Part shown: in pieces, positions 17,293 through 25,637 of the stretch | Layout: every line of letters starts with the position of its first letter | Position numbering within the stretch: position 1 is the first letter of the stretch | From: Alphaproteobacteria bacterium | Lineage (GTDB): Bacteria; Pseudomonadota; Alphaproteobacteria; Rhodobacterales; Rhodobacteraceae | Assembly (NCBI GenBank): GCA_030429495.1 | Contig: JAUIFH010000007.1 | Coordinates: 182,631 to 246,630, forward strand | Length of the DNA stretch: 64,000 nucleotides | Reading direction: 5' to 3' | Notes under the pieces: model-generated | The model's input: the letters and a program-made list of their open reading frames with translations, nothing else | What the model was told of the DNA's origin: nothing | Databases searched by the model: none | Program-made: the position numbers and the translations under genes

Positions 17293-17324
17293 GCGTTACG
17301 GGTTTCAATCGAAACCCGTAACGC
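17293..17324. repeat. Perfect 14-base hairpin after the paralogous membrane-protein pair
   Basis: GCGTTACGGGTTTC (17293-17306) and GAAACCCGTAACGC (17311-17324) are exact reverse complements around an AATC loop, starting one base after the stop codon. There is no T run, so it is not a standard intrinsic terminator on its own, but it lies between convergent genes and may act as a bidirectional transcript end or mRNA-stabilising stem. Confidence 0.7.
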
Positions 17325-17333
17325 CACGGGCCG

Positions 17334-17930
17334 TCAGGGTTCCACCACCGTCAGTCCCAGCAGCCGCCAGCTCTGCATCCCGCCACGGTAGTATCGGATC
17401 CGCTCCGGCGGATAGCCGACGCCGATCATGACCCGGATCGCGGACGGCGATTGCCCGCACCAAAGCCCGTTGCAGAACAGAGCGACCTCTTTCGCGCCCT
17501 CGCAATCCCAGCCATCGAAATCCGGCTCGCAGCCCAGATCGCCAAGCCGGTCGGCGATCTCGGTATAGGGGATGTTGATCGCACCGGGGATCGTTCCGCC
17601 CCGGAACCAGTCCTGTGTCCGGCTGTCGATCACCACGGCCTCTCCACCCTCCAGAAGGTCAAGCAACTCCAGTTCCCCGATGGGCGTCACACCCTCGGCG
17701 GGTACCATAGGCTGGATGCAAAACGGCGGGCATTCGCGCGAAGTCAGCGCCCAGTCGCCCTCCAGCCGCGCCTGCGGATTCTGGTCGCGCCGAATCTCGA
17801 CCGGTCCGGCTTCGGTCGGGACGGTCACGACCGGACGGTCCGGGCCGATCCCGACCTTGATGTCCTCCGCCCTCGCCCCGGCAGCCGCCAGCAACAGCGC
17901 AGTCAAGGCCACGATCCGTCCGAACGCCAT
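17334..17930 (-). CDS. Secreted rhodanese-domain protein with C-x4-C active loop
   Basis: 198 residues. Signal peptide ends about AGARA-ED, so the protein is periplasmic. The rhodanese fold is visible from EAVVIDSRTQDWFRGGTIPGAINIPYTEI to the end. The active-site loop is CNGLWCGQS, with Cys153 the likely nucleophile and a second Cys158 that could form a disulfide; this resembles periplasmic CxxxxC rhodaneses rather than thiosulfate sulfurtransferases. ATG at 17930 is preferred because GGAGGA lies four bases upstream. Likely role in sulfur transfer or thiol redox; partner unknown. Confidence 0.85.
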   Translation of the reverse strand: MAFGRIVALTALLLAAAGARAEDIKVGIGPDRPVVTVPTEAGPVEIRRDQNPQARLEGDWALTSRECPPFCIQPMVPAEGVTPIGELELLDLLEGGEAVVIDSRTQDWFRGGTIPGAINIPYTEIADRLGDLGCEPDFDGWDCEGAKEVALFCNGLWCGQSPSAIRVMIGVGYPPERIRYYRGGMQSWRLLGLTVVEP

Positions 17931-18188
17931 CAATTCCTCCATTCATATCTGTCTATGTCATCCGATCCTCGCCCGCCCCGACCGGCGAGGCAAGCGGTCC
18001 TTTCCCTTGACTCGCCGCTCCCGACCGCGTAGAGCGCCCGCCAACCCGGTAGCCGTAAGAGCTTCCGGTCCCGGACTCGATCCGGGATCGCCACCAGTCA
18101 GCGCGTCGCGCCCACTGGTGCGTTTTGCGTTTGGGCCGTTTCCTCACTATGTCGAGGGCGGGAAAGTCGAGAGGCCAAGGAGGGCCAG

Positions 18189-19709
18189 ATGTTCGAGAAC
18201 CTGTCAGAACGCCTCGGCGGCGTCTTCGACCGGCTGACGAAACAGGGCGCCCTCTCTGAGGACGACGTTAAGACCGCGCTCCGCGAGGTTCGCGTCGCGC
18301 TTCTTGAGGCCGACGTCTCGCTGCCCGTCGCGCGCGACTTCATCAAGGCGGTCGAGGGTAAGGCGACGGGTGCGGCCGTCACCAAATCCGTCACCCCGGG
18401 CCAACAGGTCGTCAAGATCGTCCACGACGCTCTCATTGACGTGCTGCGCGGCGCCGACGATCCCGGCACGCTCAAGATCGACAACCCGCCCGCACCGATC
18501 CTGATGGTCGGCCTTCAGGGCGGCGGCAAGACAACGACGACCGCGAAACTCGCGAAGCGGCTTACGGAGCGCGAGAAGAAGCGCGTGCTGATGGCCTCGC
18601 TCGACACCAACCGCCCTGCCGCCATGGAACAGCTTGCCATCCTCGGCACGCAGATCGGCGTCGATACGCTTCCCATCGTGAAGGGCGAAAGTGCTGTCCA
18701 GATCGCCAAGCGCGCCAAACAGCAGGCAACCTTGGGCGGCTACGACGTCTTCATGCTCGACACCGCCGGCCGCCTCCAGATCGACCAGGTGCTGATGGAC
18801 GAGGTCGCCGAGGTCGCCGCCATCGCCAAGCCCCGCGAGACGCTTCTGGTCGTCGACGGCCTGACAGGCCAGGTCGCGGTCGAGGTCGCGCAGGAATTTG
18901 ACGCCAAGGTCGGCATCACCGGTGTCGTCCTCACCCGGATGGACGGCGACGGTCGCGGCGGCGCGGCCCTGTCGATGCGCGCCGTCACCGGCAAGCCGAT
19001 CCGTTTCGTCGGCCTCGGCGAAAAGATGGACGCGCTTGAGACCTTCGAGGCAGAGCGCATCGCTGGCCGCATCCTCGGCATGGGCGACATCGTGGCCCTT
19101 GTCGAAAAGGCGCAGGCGACCTTGGAGGCAGAACAGGCCGAACGCATGGCCAAGCGCTTCGCCAAGGGCCTTTTCAACATGAACGACCTCAGGGCCCAGC
19201 TTGAGCAGATGATCAGGATGGGCGGCATGCAGGGCATGATGGGGATGCTGCCCGGCATGGGCAAGGCCGCGAAACAGATGGAGGCGGCGGGCTTCGACGA
19301 CTCCATCCTCCGCCGCCAGATCGCCCTCATCGGCTCGATGACCAAGAAAGAGCGCGCCAACCCCGCCCTTCTGCAGGCCAGCCGCAAGAAGCGCATCGCC
19401 GCCGGTGCGGGGCTTGAGGTTTCGGAACTCAACCAGCTTTTGAAGATGCACCGCCAGATGGCGGACATGATGAAGAAGATGGGCAAGGGCGGCATGATGA
19501 AACAGGCCATCAAGCAGATGATGGGCAAGGGCGGCATGCCCGACCCGTCGAAGATGAGCCCGGCCGAGATGGAAGCGATGGCCAAGGGCATGCAGGAAGG
19601 CATCGGCGGCGGCAAGCTGCCGGGCGGCATGGGCCTCCCGGGCGGGCTTGGCGGCATGAAACTCCCGGGCGGCCTTTCGGGCCTCGGCGGGTTCGGGAAA
19701 AAGAAGTGA
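18189..19709 (+). CDS. ffh: Signal recognition particle protein Ffh (SRP54)
   Basis: 506 residues. N domain at about 1-85, GTPase G domain with P-loop GLQGGGKTTTTAKLA near residue 105, DTAGR, and TRMDGDGRGGAAL, then the Met-rich M domain (MIRMGGMQGMMGMLPGMGK and later Met clusters) that binds signal peptides and 4.5S RNA. The C-terminal tail is rich in Gly, Leu and Met and ends FGKKK, longer than in E. coli but common in alphaproteobacteria. It directs nascent membrane proteins to the FtsY receptor. It heads the stretch of translation-related genes up to rpmE. Confidence 0.98.
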   Translation: MFENLSERLGGVFDRLTKQGALSEDDVKTALREVRVALLEADVSLPVARDFIKAVEGKATGAAVTKSVTPGQQVVKIVHDALIDVLRGADDPGTLKIDNPPAPILMVGLQGGGKTTTTAKLAKRLTEREKKRVLMASLDTNRPAAMEQLAILGTQIGVDTLPIVKGESAVQIAKRAKQQATLGGYDVFMLDTAGRLQIDQVLMDEVAEVAAIAKPRETLLVVDGLTGQVAVEVAQEFDAKVGITGVVLTRMDGDGRGGAALSMRAVTGKPIRFVGLGEKMDALETFEAERIAGRILGMGDIVALVEKAQATLEAEQAERMAKRFAKGLFNMNDLRAQLEQMIRMGGMQGMMGMLPGMGKAAKQMEAAGFDDSILRRQIALIGSMTKKERANPALLQASRKKRIAAGAGLEVSELNQLLKMHRQMADMMKKMGKGGMMKQAIKQMMGKGGMPDPSKMSPAEMEAMAKGMQEGIGGGKLPGGMGLPGGLGGMKLPGGLSGLGGFGKKK

Positions 19710-19759
19710 TCGCAAGGCGATCATACGGGCGCGGTGCGCGGGCATGCCCCCACCCCCAT

Positions 19760-19782
19760 CCCCTCCCCACGAGGGGGAGGGG
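19760..19782. repeat. CCCCTCCCC hairpin, intergenic repeat-like element
   Basis: CCCCTCCCC (19760-19768) pairs with GGGGAGGGG (19774-19782) around ACGAG. GGCATGCC-type copies flank it (19741 and 19788-19796). This composition is like the short C-rich/G-rich intergenic elements that recur in many alphaproteobacterial genomes. It lies between ffh and the first acetyltransferase and could reduce read-through. No second copy was found in the window. Confidence 0.5.
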
Positions 19783-19818
19783 AGGCGCGGCATGCCAGGC
19801 GGCGCAAGGCGGTACCCG

Positions 19819-20337
19819 ATGACCCCTCCCACCCTCCAGACCGAACGCCTGATCCTGCGCGTCCCGAACGACAACGATCTCGTGCTCGCGGCTCGTTTCT
19901 GGGCCTCAGAACGCTCGCATATGATGGGCGGTCCGTGGACATTCGAAAAAACCCGCGAGGGCCATCTCGACATTCTCGACCAGTGGCGCCGCCTCGGCTT
20001 TTCGCTCTTCACCGTGACCCTTCGCGGCAGTGACGAAGGCATCGGTGGCATCGGTCCCTATTATCCCCCGACCCATCCCGAACCCGAGCTTGGCTGGAGC
20101 CTCTGGGATGCTGCGAACGAAGGCAAGGGCCTTGCCTATGAAGCCGCATCCGCCGCGCGCGACTGGTTCTTCGCCACCAGCGGTCACAAAACGGCGGTCA
20201 GCTATACCGATCCGGCCAACGCGGCCTCGCACCGCCTTTGCGCACGCTTGGGCGGGGTTGTCGATCCTGACGCGGCCCATCCTTACGGCGACGATCCCAC
20301 GCTGACCTTCCGCTACCATGCCGGGGGCGCCGCATGA
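19819..20337 (+). CDS. GNAT acetyltransferase, first of four in tandem
   Basis: 172 residues. RimJ/RimL-type GNAT beginning TLQTERLILRVP, with the acetyl-CoA loop NEGKGLAYEA near residue 100 and a PANAASHRLCARLGG helix near the C-terminus. The family transfers acetyl from acetyl-CoA to an amine, often a protein N-terminus or a small molecule. ATG at 19819 corresponds to the conserved start. Its stop overlaps the start of the next acetyltransferase by four bases (ATGA), so the four genes are translationally coupled. Substrate unknown. Confidence 0.85.
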   Translation: MTPPTLQTERLILRVPNDNDLVLAARFWASERSHMMGGPWTFEKTREGHLDILDQWRRLGFSLFTVTLRGSDEGIGGIGPYYPPTHPEPELGWSLWDAANEGKGLAYEAASAARDWFFATSGHKTAVSYTDPANAASHRLCARLGGVVDPDAAHPYGDDPTLTFRYHAGGAA

Positions 20338-20843
20338 CCCCTCCCACCCTCCACACTGACCGCCTGATACTCCGCGCCCCGCAACTCGCGGATTTCGAGC
20401 ATTGGGCGGCATTCTTCGCCTCCCCCCGCTCGATCCACGAACGCGGCATGATGGACCGGGAAGAGGCGTGGAAGAACTGGGCCACCGATGTCGCGCTCTG
20501 GCAGCTCAAGGGCTACGGCGCCTTCGGCCTCGAGACCCGCGCAACCGGCGCCTATGTCGGCGAGGTCGGCATCTACGAATTCATGGGCTACCCGGAGCCC
20601 GAGCTTGGCTGGTTCACCGTGCCGGAGGCAGAGGGCAAGGGCTATGCCGCTGAGGCTGCCCGCGCCGTCATGATCTGGGCGCGCAAGAGTTTCGGCTGGG
20701 ACCGGCTGATCAATATCATCGACCCCGCGAACGACCGCTCCATAGCGCTCGGGCTGAAACTCGGCGGTGTCATCGACCCGAGCGTTCCGGGCACCGATCC
20801 CGGGGATGTGGTGATCGTCCACGATCTCAGGGGGCTTGCGTGA
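20334..20843 (+). CDS. GNAT acetyltransferase, second of four in tandem
   Basis: 169 residues. Same family and start pattern as its neighbours (TLHTDRLILRAPQLADFEHW), acetyl-CoA loop AEGKGYAAEA and C-terminal DPANDRSIALGLKLGG. It begins in the last four bases of the first copy and ends overlapping the third. Similarity between copies is limited to the fold and motifs, so substrates could differ. Confidence 0.85.
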   Translation: MTPPTLHTDRLILRAPQLADFEHWAAFFASPRSIHERGMMDREEAWKNWATDVALWQLKGYGAFGLETRATGAYVGEVGIYEFMGYPEPELGWFTVPEAEGKGYAAEAARAVMIWARKSFGWDRLINIIDPANDRSIALGLKLGGVIDPSVPGTDPGDVVIVHDLRGLA

Positions 20844-21361
20844 TGTTCCGCACCGGCGCGCCCACCCTGCACAGCGAACGGCTCACCCTCGGCCCGGTCA
20901 GCGACGCCCATGCCGAGGCCTTCATGGACTTCTGCGCGACCGACGCGTCGCGCTTCCTCGGCGGTCCGACCGACCGCGAGGATGCCTGGGTGGGCGTCGC
21001 CATGCAGGCCGGGCAGTGGGCGCTCCGGGGCTATGGCACCTTCTGGGTCAGCGAAACCGCGACCGGCGCGCCCGTTGGCCGGGTCGGTATCTTCCACCCG
21101 GGCTGGCGGACGGAACCGGAACTGAGCTGGGCCATCTACCCCGCCTTCCAGCACCGGGGTTACGCGACCGAGGCCGCGCGGGCAGCCCGCGACTGGGCTT
21201 ATGACACCCTTGGCTTCGGCCCGCTCATGAGCCTCATCGACCCGGCCAACACGGCCTCCGAACACGTGGCCGAACGGCTCGGCGCGCGGAACGAGGGGCC
21301 TCACAGAACCGATGTGCCGAAGGTCGTCAACCGCTGGCGCCATCCCGCGAGGGCAGCATGA
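20840..21361 (+). CDS. GNAT acetyltransferase, third of four in tandem
   Basis: 173 residues. Initiation is GTG at 20840 overlapping the preceding stop, or ATG at 20843, which directly follows it. Motifs: TLHSERLTLGPVSDAHAEAF, acetyl-CoA loop QHRGYATEAARAARDW and DPANTASEHVAERLG. In this copy the loop has HRG in place of GKG of the others, and the C-terminal segment is longer. Part of the coupled acetyltransferase set. Confidence 0.85.
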   Translation: MMFRTGAPTLHSERLTLGPVSDAHAEAFMDFCATDASRFLGGPTDREDAWVGVAMQAGQWALRGYGTFWVSETATGAPVGRVGIFHPGWRTEPELSWAIYPAFQHRGYATEAARAARDWAYDTLGFGPLMSLIDPANTASEHVAERLGARNEGPHRTDVPKVVNRWRHPARAA

Positions 21362-21891
21362 CACCGCATCTGGCCCATACGCCGGTTCTTGAAACCGAAC
21401 GGCTGGTCCTGCGCGCACCTGCCCTGCGCGACTGGCCGGCATTCTCAACCTTCCTCGCCACGCCCCGCGCCCGTTTCGTGCGGAGCGAAGTGCTTGACGA
21501 AGGCAAGAAATGGCGCGCCTTCGGTCATGTCGTCGGCCATTGGGCGCTGCGTGGCTTCGGCAACTTCATTCTGACGGTGAAAGGCTCGGACGACGCCATC
21601 GGCATGGCCGGCGGCTGGTATCCCGCCGGCTGGCCGGAACGCGAGATCGGCTGGTCGCTCTGGCTGCCGGAGGCGGAAGGCAAGGGCTATGCGTTCGAAG
21701 CCGCCGCGGCGGCGCGCGACCACGCCTTCCACGACCTCGGCTGGGATACTGCGGTCAGCTATATCGACCCGGAAAACGCCCGCTCCATCGCGCTCGCCGA
21801 ACGGCTCGGCGCAACCCGCGACGCGAACGCGGCGCGTCCCGGCGACGAACCGGTCCTCGTCTACCGCCATCACCGGGAGGCGCGCGCATGA
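21358..21891 (+). CDS. GNAT acetyltransferase, fourth of four in tandem
   Basis: 177 residues. ATG at 21358 overlaps the preceding stop by four bases. Motifs: VLETERLVLRAPALRDWPAF, AEGKGYAFEAAAAARDHAF and DPENARSIALAERLG. Its stop overlaps an ATG that opens a short frame running into the chorismate mutase start, so the chain of overlaps may continue. RimJ/RimL-type; substrate unknown. Confidence 0.85.
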   Translation: MTPHLAHTPVLETERLVLRAPALRDWPAFSTFLATPRARFVRSEVLDEGKKWRAFGHVVGHWALRGFGNFILTVKGSDDAIGMAGGWYPAGWPEREIGWSLWLPEAEGKGYAFEAAAAARDHAFHDLGWDTAVSYIDPENARSIALAERLGATRDANAARPGDEPVLVYRHHREARA

Positions 21892-22028
21892 CCCGCCTGC
21901 CTTCATCTTGCGGCAAATACCTCGGGGTCCGGGGCGGCGCCTCGGCGCCCTCCGCCGTAGCTACGGATATCCTACGCCCCCGCTACGCCTTGCATACACC
22001 CCTTTTCCAGCCCCGGAGGTCTGCATGA
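21888..22028 (+). CDS. Short open frame between the acetyltransferases and chorismate mutase
   Basis: 46 codons. ATG at 21888 overlaps the fourth acetyltransferase stop (ATGA) and its own TGA overlaps the chorismate mutase ATG at 22025. The double overlap is suggestive of translational coupling, but the product is Arg/Ser/Ala/Pro-rich with no recognisable domain, and the underlying sequence looks like a Rhodobacterales intergenic repeat with GC-rich hairpin potential (GGCGGCGCC...GGCGCC at about 21930-21952). It may simply be a by-product of that element. Low confidence as a gene. Confidence 0.25.
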   Translation: MTRLPSSCGKYLGVRGGASAPSAVATDILRPRYALHTPLFQPRRSA

Positions 22029-22321
22029 GTGATCCCACGACCCTGGCCGCCAGCCTCCTCCGCGGACACCGCGAGTCGATCGACCGGCTCGACGCGATCC
22101 TCGTCTACACGCTGGCCGAGCGCTTCAAGCACACCCAGGCGGTGGGCCGGCTGAAGGCGGAACACGACCTGCCGCCCTCCGATCCCTTACGCGAAAGCCA
22201 GCAGATCGAGCGGCTGCAACGCATGGCGCTGGAGGCCGACCTCGACCCCGAATTCGCCAAGAAATTCCTGAACTTCATCATCTCCGAAGTCATCAGGCAT
22301 CACGAGAAACTGCAGAAATAA
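22025..22321 (+). CDS. Chorismate mutase, AroQ type
   Basis: 98 residues, all-helical AroQ fold. Helix 1 carries [24 protein letters not shown], then [22 protein letters not shown] with the active-site Arg/Lys pattern, and the last helix [17 protein letters not shown]. It converts chorismate to prephenate for Phe/Tyr synthesis. GGAGG at 22015-22019 is an excellent ribosome-binding site. No signal peptide, so it is cytoplasmic. Located directly upstream of rpsP, an arrangement seen in related genomes. Confidence 0.93.
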   Translation: MSDPTTLAASLLRGHRESIDRLDAILVYTLAERFKHTQAVGRLKAEHDLPPSDPLRESQQIERLQRMALEADLDPEFAKKFLNFIISEVIRHHEKLQK

Positions 22322-22373
22322 CCAAGAAATAGCAGGCATTTGCCTGTTTCAAAGCCAAGATAGGAGAAACGAC

Positions 22374-22799
22374 ATGGCTATGAAAATCCGCCTCGCCCGT
22401 GGGGGCTCCAAGAAGCGTCCGTTCTATTCGATCGTCGCTGCCGACTCGCGCATGCCGCGCGACGGCCGCTTCATCGAGAAGCTCGGCACCTACAACCCCC
22501 TTCTTCCGAAGGACTCGGAAGACCGCGTGAAAATGAACATGGAGCGCGTGCAGCACTGGCTTTCCCAGGGCGCCCAGCCGACCGACCGGATCGCCCGCAT
22601 GCTGGAAGCGGCCGGCGTGAAAGAGAAAGCCACCCGCGCCAACATGAAAAAGGCCGAGCCGGGCGACAAAGCCAAGAAGCGCGCCGAGGAAAAGGCCGCG
22701 AAATCCGCTGCCGCCGCTGAAGCCGCCGCCGCGCCGAAGGAAGAGCCGGCAGAGGCTCCGGTGGAAGAGGCCGCGACTGAAGAAGCGGCGTCCGAATAA
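22374..22799 (+). CDS. rpsP: 30S ribosomal protein S16
   Basis: 141 residues. The first 80 residues are S16 ([18 protein letters not shown], then [18 protein letters not shown] and the [14 protein letters not shown] block). The C-terminal 60 residues form a charged, Ala/Glu/Lys-rich extension, as is common in alphaproteobacterial S16 and probably disordered. GGAGAA lies eight bases upstream. First of the rpsP-(small ORF)-rimM-trmD group. Confidence 0.97.
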   Translation: MAMKIRLARGGSKKRPFYSIVAADSRMPRDGRFIEKLGTYNPLLPKDSEDRVKMNMERVQHWLSQGAQPTDRIARMLEAAGVKEKATRANMKKAEPGDKAKKRAEEKAAKSAAAAEAAAAPKEEPAEAPVEEAATEEAASE

Positions 22800-22813
22800 G
22801 GCGCTGACCGGCC

Positions 22814-22966
22814 ATGCTGATCGGCTTTTTCCTGCGCCGCATCGTCACGCTCACCCTGTGCGCGGCGTCGTTCTGGCTGGGGATCAAGGCCGATCGGCTT
22901 TTTACACCAAAACCGGTCGCCGCCCCGGCGGCGGCTGAGTGCCCGGAGGTGACGGATGGCAACTGA
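22814..22966 (+). CDS. Small single-pass membrane protein between rpsP and rimM
   Basis: 50 residues, ATG 22814 to TGA 22964-22966. Residues about 4-26 are hydrophobic ([20 protein letters not shown]) and could form a membrane helix, followed by a Pro/Ala-rich tail with one Cys. It ends 11 bases inside rimM, and the rimM ribosome-binding site lies within it, so rimM translation may be coupled to it. Too short for certainty, but position and hydrophobic profile favour a real gene. Function unknown. Confidence 0.6.
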   Translation: MLIGFFLRRIVTLTLCAASFWLGIKADRLFTPKPVAAPAAAECPEVTDGN

Positions 22967-23462
22967 CCGCATCTGTATCGGCGCCATCGCCGGCGCCTTC
23001 GGTGTCCGGGGCGAGGTCCGGCTGAAAAGCTACTGCGCCCAGCCCGAGGCGATTGCCGCCTATGCGCCGCTCTGGACCGAGGATGGCAAGCGCAGTTTCA
23101 CCGTGCGCATCACCCGGACGATCCCGAACGGCTTTGCCGCGCGGCTGTCGGGCGTGACCACGAAGGAAGAGGCTGATGCCCTGCGCGGGGCCGAACTGTT
23201 CGCTGACCGCGATCGCTTGCCGAACCTGCCGGATGACGAGTTCTACCATGCCGACCTGATCGGGCTCGAGGTCTATGACACCGGCGGCGCCAAGCTCGGC
23301 ACGCTCCGCGCCGTCCACAATCACGGTGCGGGTGATATCCTTGAAATCTTCGCGCCCGGCCGCAAGACCGCGCTCCTCCTGCCCTTCACCCGCGCCGCCG
23401 TCCCGACGATCGACCTGACCGCAGGCCGGATCATCGCCGACCCGCCGGAGGAAACGGAGTGA
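22956..23462 (+). CDS. rimM: 16S rRNA processing protein RimM
   Basis: 168 residues. N-terminal RimM barrel ([20 protein letters not shown]) and C-terminal PRC-barrel ([17 protein letters not shown], then [16 protein letters not shown]). It helps mature the 3' domain of 16S rRNA in the 30S subunit, together with S19. GGAGGTGACGG immediately precedes the ATG at 22956. Its stop overlaps the trmD start by four bases. Confidence 0.96.
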   Translation: MATDRICIGAIAGAFGVRGEVRLKSYCAQPEAIAAYAPLWTEDGKRSFTVRITRTIPNGFAARLSGVTTKEEADALRGAELFADRDRLPNLPDDEFYHADLIGLEVYDTGGAKLGTLRAVHNHGAGDILEIFAPGRKTALLLPFTRAAVPTIDLTAGRIIADPPEETE

Positions 23463-24265
23463 CCGGTGAGGAGAAACCGAAGTCCCACGGGCGGCTTTCC
23501 GTATCCGCCTCGCTGAAACCCCGCGACCTGATGGCGGAAACCCCGCGCCTCAAGGGCGCCTGGACCGCCCGGATCATCACGCTTTTCCCCGAGGCCTTTC
23601 CGGGCACGCTCGGCCTGTCGCTGACCGGCAAAGCGCTTGCGGACGGGCTCTGGCATCTTGAGACGATCCCCCTCCGCCCCTTCGGCATCGGCAAGCACCG
23701 CAATGTCGACGACACCCCCACGGGCGGTGGCGCTGGTATGGTCTTGCGCGCCGATGTCGTTGGCGCCGCGTTCGATCAGGCCGCCATCGGCACGCCGCCG
23801 GACCGGGCGAAATGGCCGGTCGTCTATCTCTCGCCACGCGGCAAGCCCTTCGATCAGGCCATGGCGCGCCGCTGGGCCGGAACCGACGGTATCACCATGC
23901 TCGCGGGCCGGTTCGAGGGCGTCGACCAGCGTGTGCTTGATCACTACGCGGTCGAAGAGGTCAGCCTTGGCGATTTCGTCCTGACCGGCGGCGAGATCGC
24001 CGCGCAGGCGATGCTGGACGCGGTGGTGCGGCTGTTGCCCGGGGTGCTGGGGAACGCGGCCTCCACGGAGGAGGAGAGCCATTCCCACGGCATGCTGGAG
24101 CACCCACAATTCACGCGGCCTGCCGAATGGGAGGGGCGCGCAATCCCAGCCATTCTCACGTCGGGCAACCATGCAGAGGTGGAGAAATGGCGGCGGGCAG
24201 AGGCAGAGCGGTTGACTCGGGAGAGAAGGCCGGACTTGTGGAAACGCCAAACTGGCTCAGAATGA
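23459..24265 (+). CDS. trmD: tRNA (guanine-N1)-methyltransferase TrmD
   Basis: 268 residues. SPOUT-family enzyme that methylates G37 of several tRNAs using SAM to prevent frameshifting. The trefoil-knot SAM site is readable in [15 protein letters not shown] and LLPGVLGN, and the N-terminal domain in [15 protein letters not shown] and [12 protein letters not shown]. Start is GTG at 23459, overlapping rimM (GTGA); the first 38 residues are an N-terminal extension before the conserved core. In relatives trmD is usually close to rplS, but here about 1.8 kb of unrelated sequence separates them. Confidence 0.96.
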   Translation: MTGEEKPKSHGRLSVSASLKPRDLMAETPRLKGAWTARIITLFPEAFPGTLGLSLTGKALADGLWHLETIPLRPFGIGKHRNVDDTPTGGGAGMVLRADVVGAAFDQAAIGTPPDRAKWPVVYLSPRGKPFDQAMARRWAGTDGITMLAGRFEGVDQRVLDHYAVEEVSLGDFVLTGGEIAAQAMLDAVVRLLPGVLGNAASTEEESHSHGMLEHPQFTRPAEWEGRAIPAILTSGNHAEVEKWRRAEAERLTRERRPDLWKRQTGSE

Positions 24266-24420
24266 CCGCCGTGCAACGTCCGCAAAGCGGACTTTGCCGT
24301 CATTCGAGTCAAGAGCTGAGAAGTTGGCATTCACGCAAGTCTGCTACGACCTTTTCTCGTAACTGCGGAAAACGTGTAATCGTGCACCGGCAGCCAGGCT
24401 GAAGCAGTAACTACTCTACG

Positions 24421-25245
24421 TCAACCCGGCTTTCCGCTCTCCACGAATGTGCTCGCGATCAGGCCGTCCCCTAGGCTGCGAATGTAATTCCTCCGTCGCT
24501 CCACGAAATCAGCCCCGAGCACTACGTGGTTGGCCTGATCCTCCGCGGCAGAGGGTGCCTGGGCCGACGCCTTCATTTTCCGCGCCAGATCGAGATGCGC
24601 CTCGGTCTCATCTTCGACCGCCAAAATGGCGAAGCCGGCATCGCGGATAGACGAGATTAGTTGCTCCGCTGTCCCGACATAACTCGATTCAGAGGTTCTG
24701 GCCCAAGGCAGCGGAAAATGTGGCACTCCCGACAGCGCGGTCACTTCCGTCCAGATAAGCCTTCCACCGGGTCTGAGCACACGGAAACACTCCTGCAGGA
24801 CGGCAGCTTTGTCTGGCAAGTTCATACCGACGTAAAAGCTGTAGGCATGGTCGAATGTTGCATCGCCGAATGGAAGTTCCGCGGCGTCAGTCTCAACGAA
24901 TTCGACCAAGTCCGCGAGGCCGCTCAAGCGGGCAAGCTCGTTTGAGGCCGCGACGAATTCCGGTGTCAGATCGACCCCGGTAATCCTGCAGCCGAACGTC
25001 GATGCGAAATACCGCGCTGGACCGCCCACTCCGGACCCGATGTCCAATAGGTGGGCGTCCTCCGAAGGATTCAGACGGGCGGCATGTTCCCGAGTCGCCT
25101 GCAGTGCCCGGCCGTGAAGCTGATCGTAGGGGAAGAGCGCCTCGGGCTTCAGCGCCGACCCGCTCTTTTCGGACCAAGGCACCGCGCTAAGGATGCGCGC
25201 GACGATTTCCGGCGAGCCATAGTGCTCCTGTACGAGACTGGTCAT
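24421..25245 (-). CDS. SAM-dependent methyltransferase, class I
   Basis: 274 residues. SAM motif I is LDIGSGVGG at 67-75, with the acidic GVDLTP after strand 2, ETDAAELPF for the adenine site, and FRVLRPGGRLIWTEV after strand 5. The arrangement is that of UbiE/sarcosine-methylglycine-type small-molecule methyltransferases; the substrate is not clear. ATG at 25245 overlaps the stop of the upstream membrane-protein gene by four bases. Base composition is less GC-rich than the flanking ribosomal genes, which with its odd location suggests acquisition. Confidence 0.85.
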   Translation of the reverse strand: MTSLVQEHYGSPEIVARILSAVPWSEKSGSALKPEALFPYDQLHGRALQATREHAARLNPSEDAHLLDIGSGVGGPARYFASTFGCRITGVDLTPEFVAASNELARLSGLADLVEFVETDAAELPFGDATFDHAYSFYVGMNLPDKAAVLQECFRVLRPGGRLIWTEVTALSGVPHFPLPWARTSESSYVGTAEQLISSIRDAGFAILAVEDETEAHLDLARKMKASAQAPSAAEDQANHVVLGADFVERRRNYIRSLGDGLIASTFVESGKPG

Positions 25246-25637
25246 GTCGGGACTCGCGAGGTCTCTGCTCCGCGATCCGCTTTGAGACGGGCGAACATCC
25301 ACGCCATCAGCAACGTCCCGAGTATGACGATCACCGATCCCGGCGGCGCCAACGTTCCGTTTCCACCGTTGTCGATGTCGAACTTGCCCGCGAAAAGCAT
25401 CAGCACACCAGCCTGGTAGACGGCGAATTGCGGCATGGCCAATCGGCTTGCCCGAAGCTCCGGCCAATTCCGATAAATCAGACCGAACAGGACCGAGATT
25501 ACGAACCCGAGAAGGTTCGCATGAGCATGGGAATTCGAGAACTGCAGTTGATCCGTAACCCCTAGGTAAACTCCGAACATCATGCCGAAGATCAACCAAG
25601 CGAAGCCAATGAGTATGTAGAGACGATCTATTTTCAC
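25242..25637 (-). CDS. Four-helix membrane protein with HAHANLLG motif (short cytochrome-oxidase-subunit-I-like)
   Basis: 131 residues with four predicted transmembrane helices (about 5-26, 38-57, 70-86, 98-116). The segment SHAHANLLGFV at the start of helix 2 resembles the heme-copper-oxidase-like motif of short proteins commonly annotated as cytochrome-c-oxidase-like; the His residues could bind heme or metal but this is not shown. It is coupled to the methyltransferase downstream by a four-base overlap. Function unknown. Confidence 0.7.
   Translation of the reverse strand: MKIDRLYILIGFAWLIFGMMFGVYLGVTDQLQFSNSHAHANLLGFVISVLFGLIYRNWPELRASRLAMPQFAVYQAGVLMLFAGKFDIDNGGNGTLAPPGSVIVILGTLLMAWMFARLKADRGAETSRVPT

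Noticed and set aside
18204..20051. 615-codon minus-strand open frame over ffh
   Set aside because: Antisense shadow with low-complexity His/Leu/Asp composition; ffh is certain.
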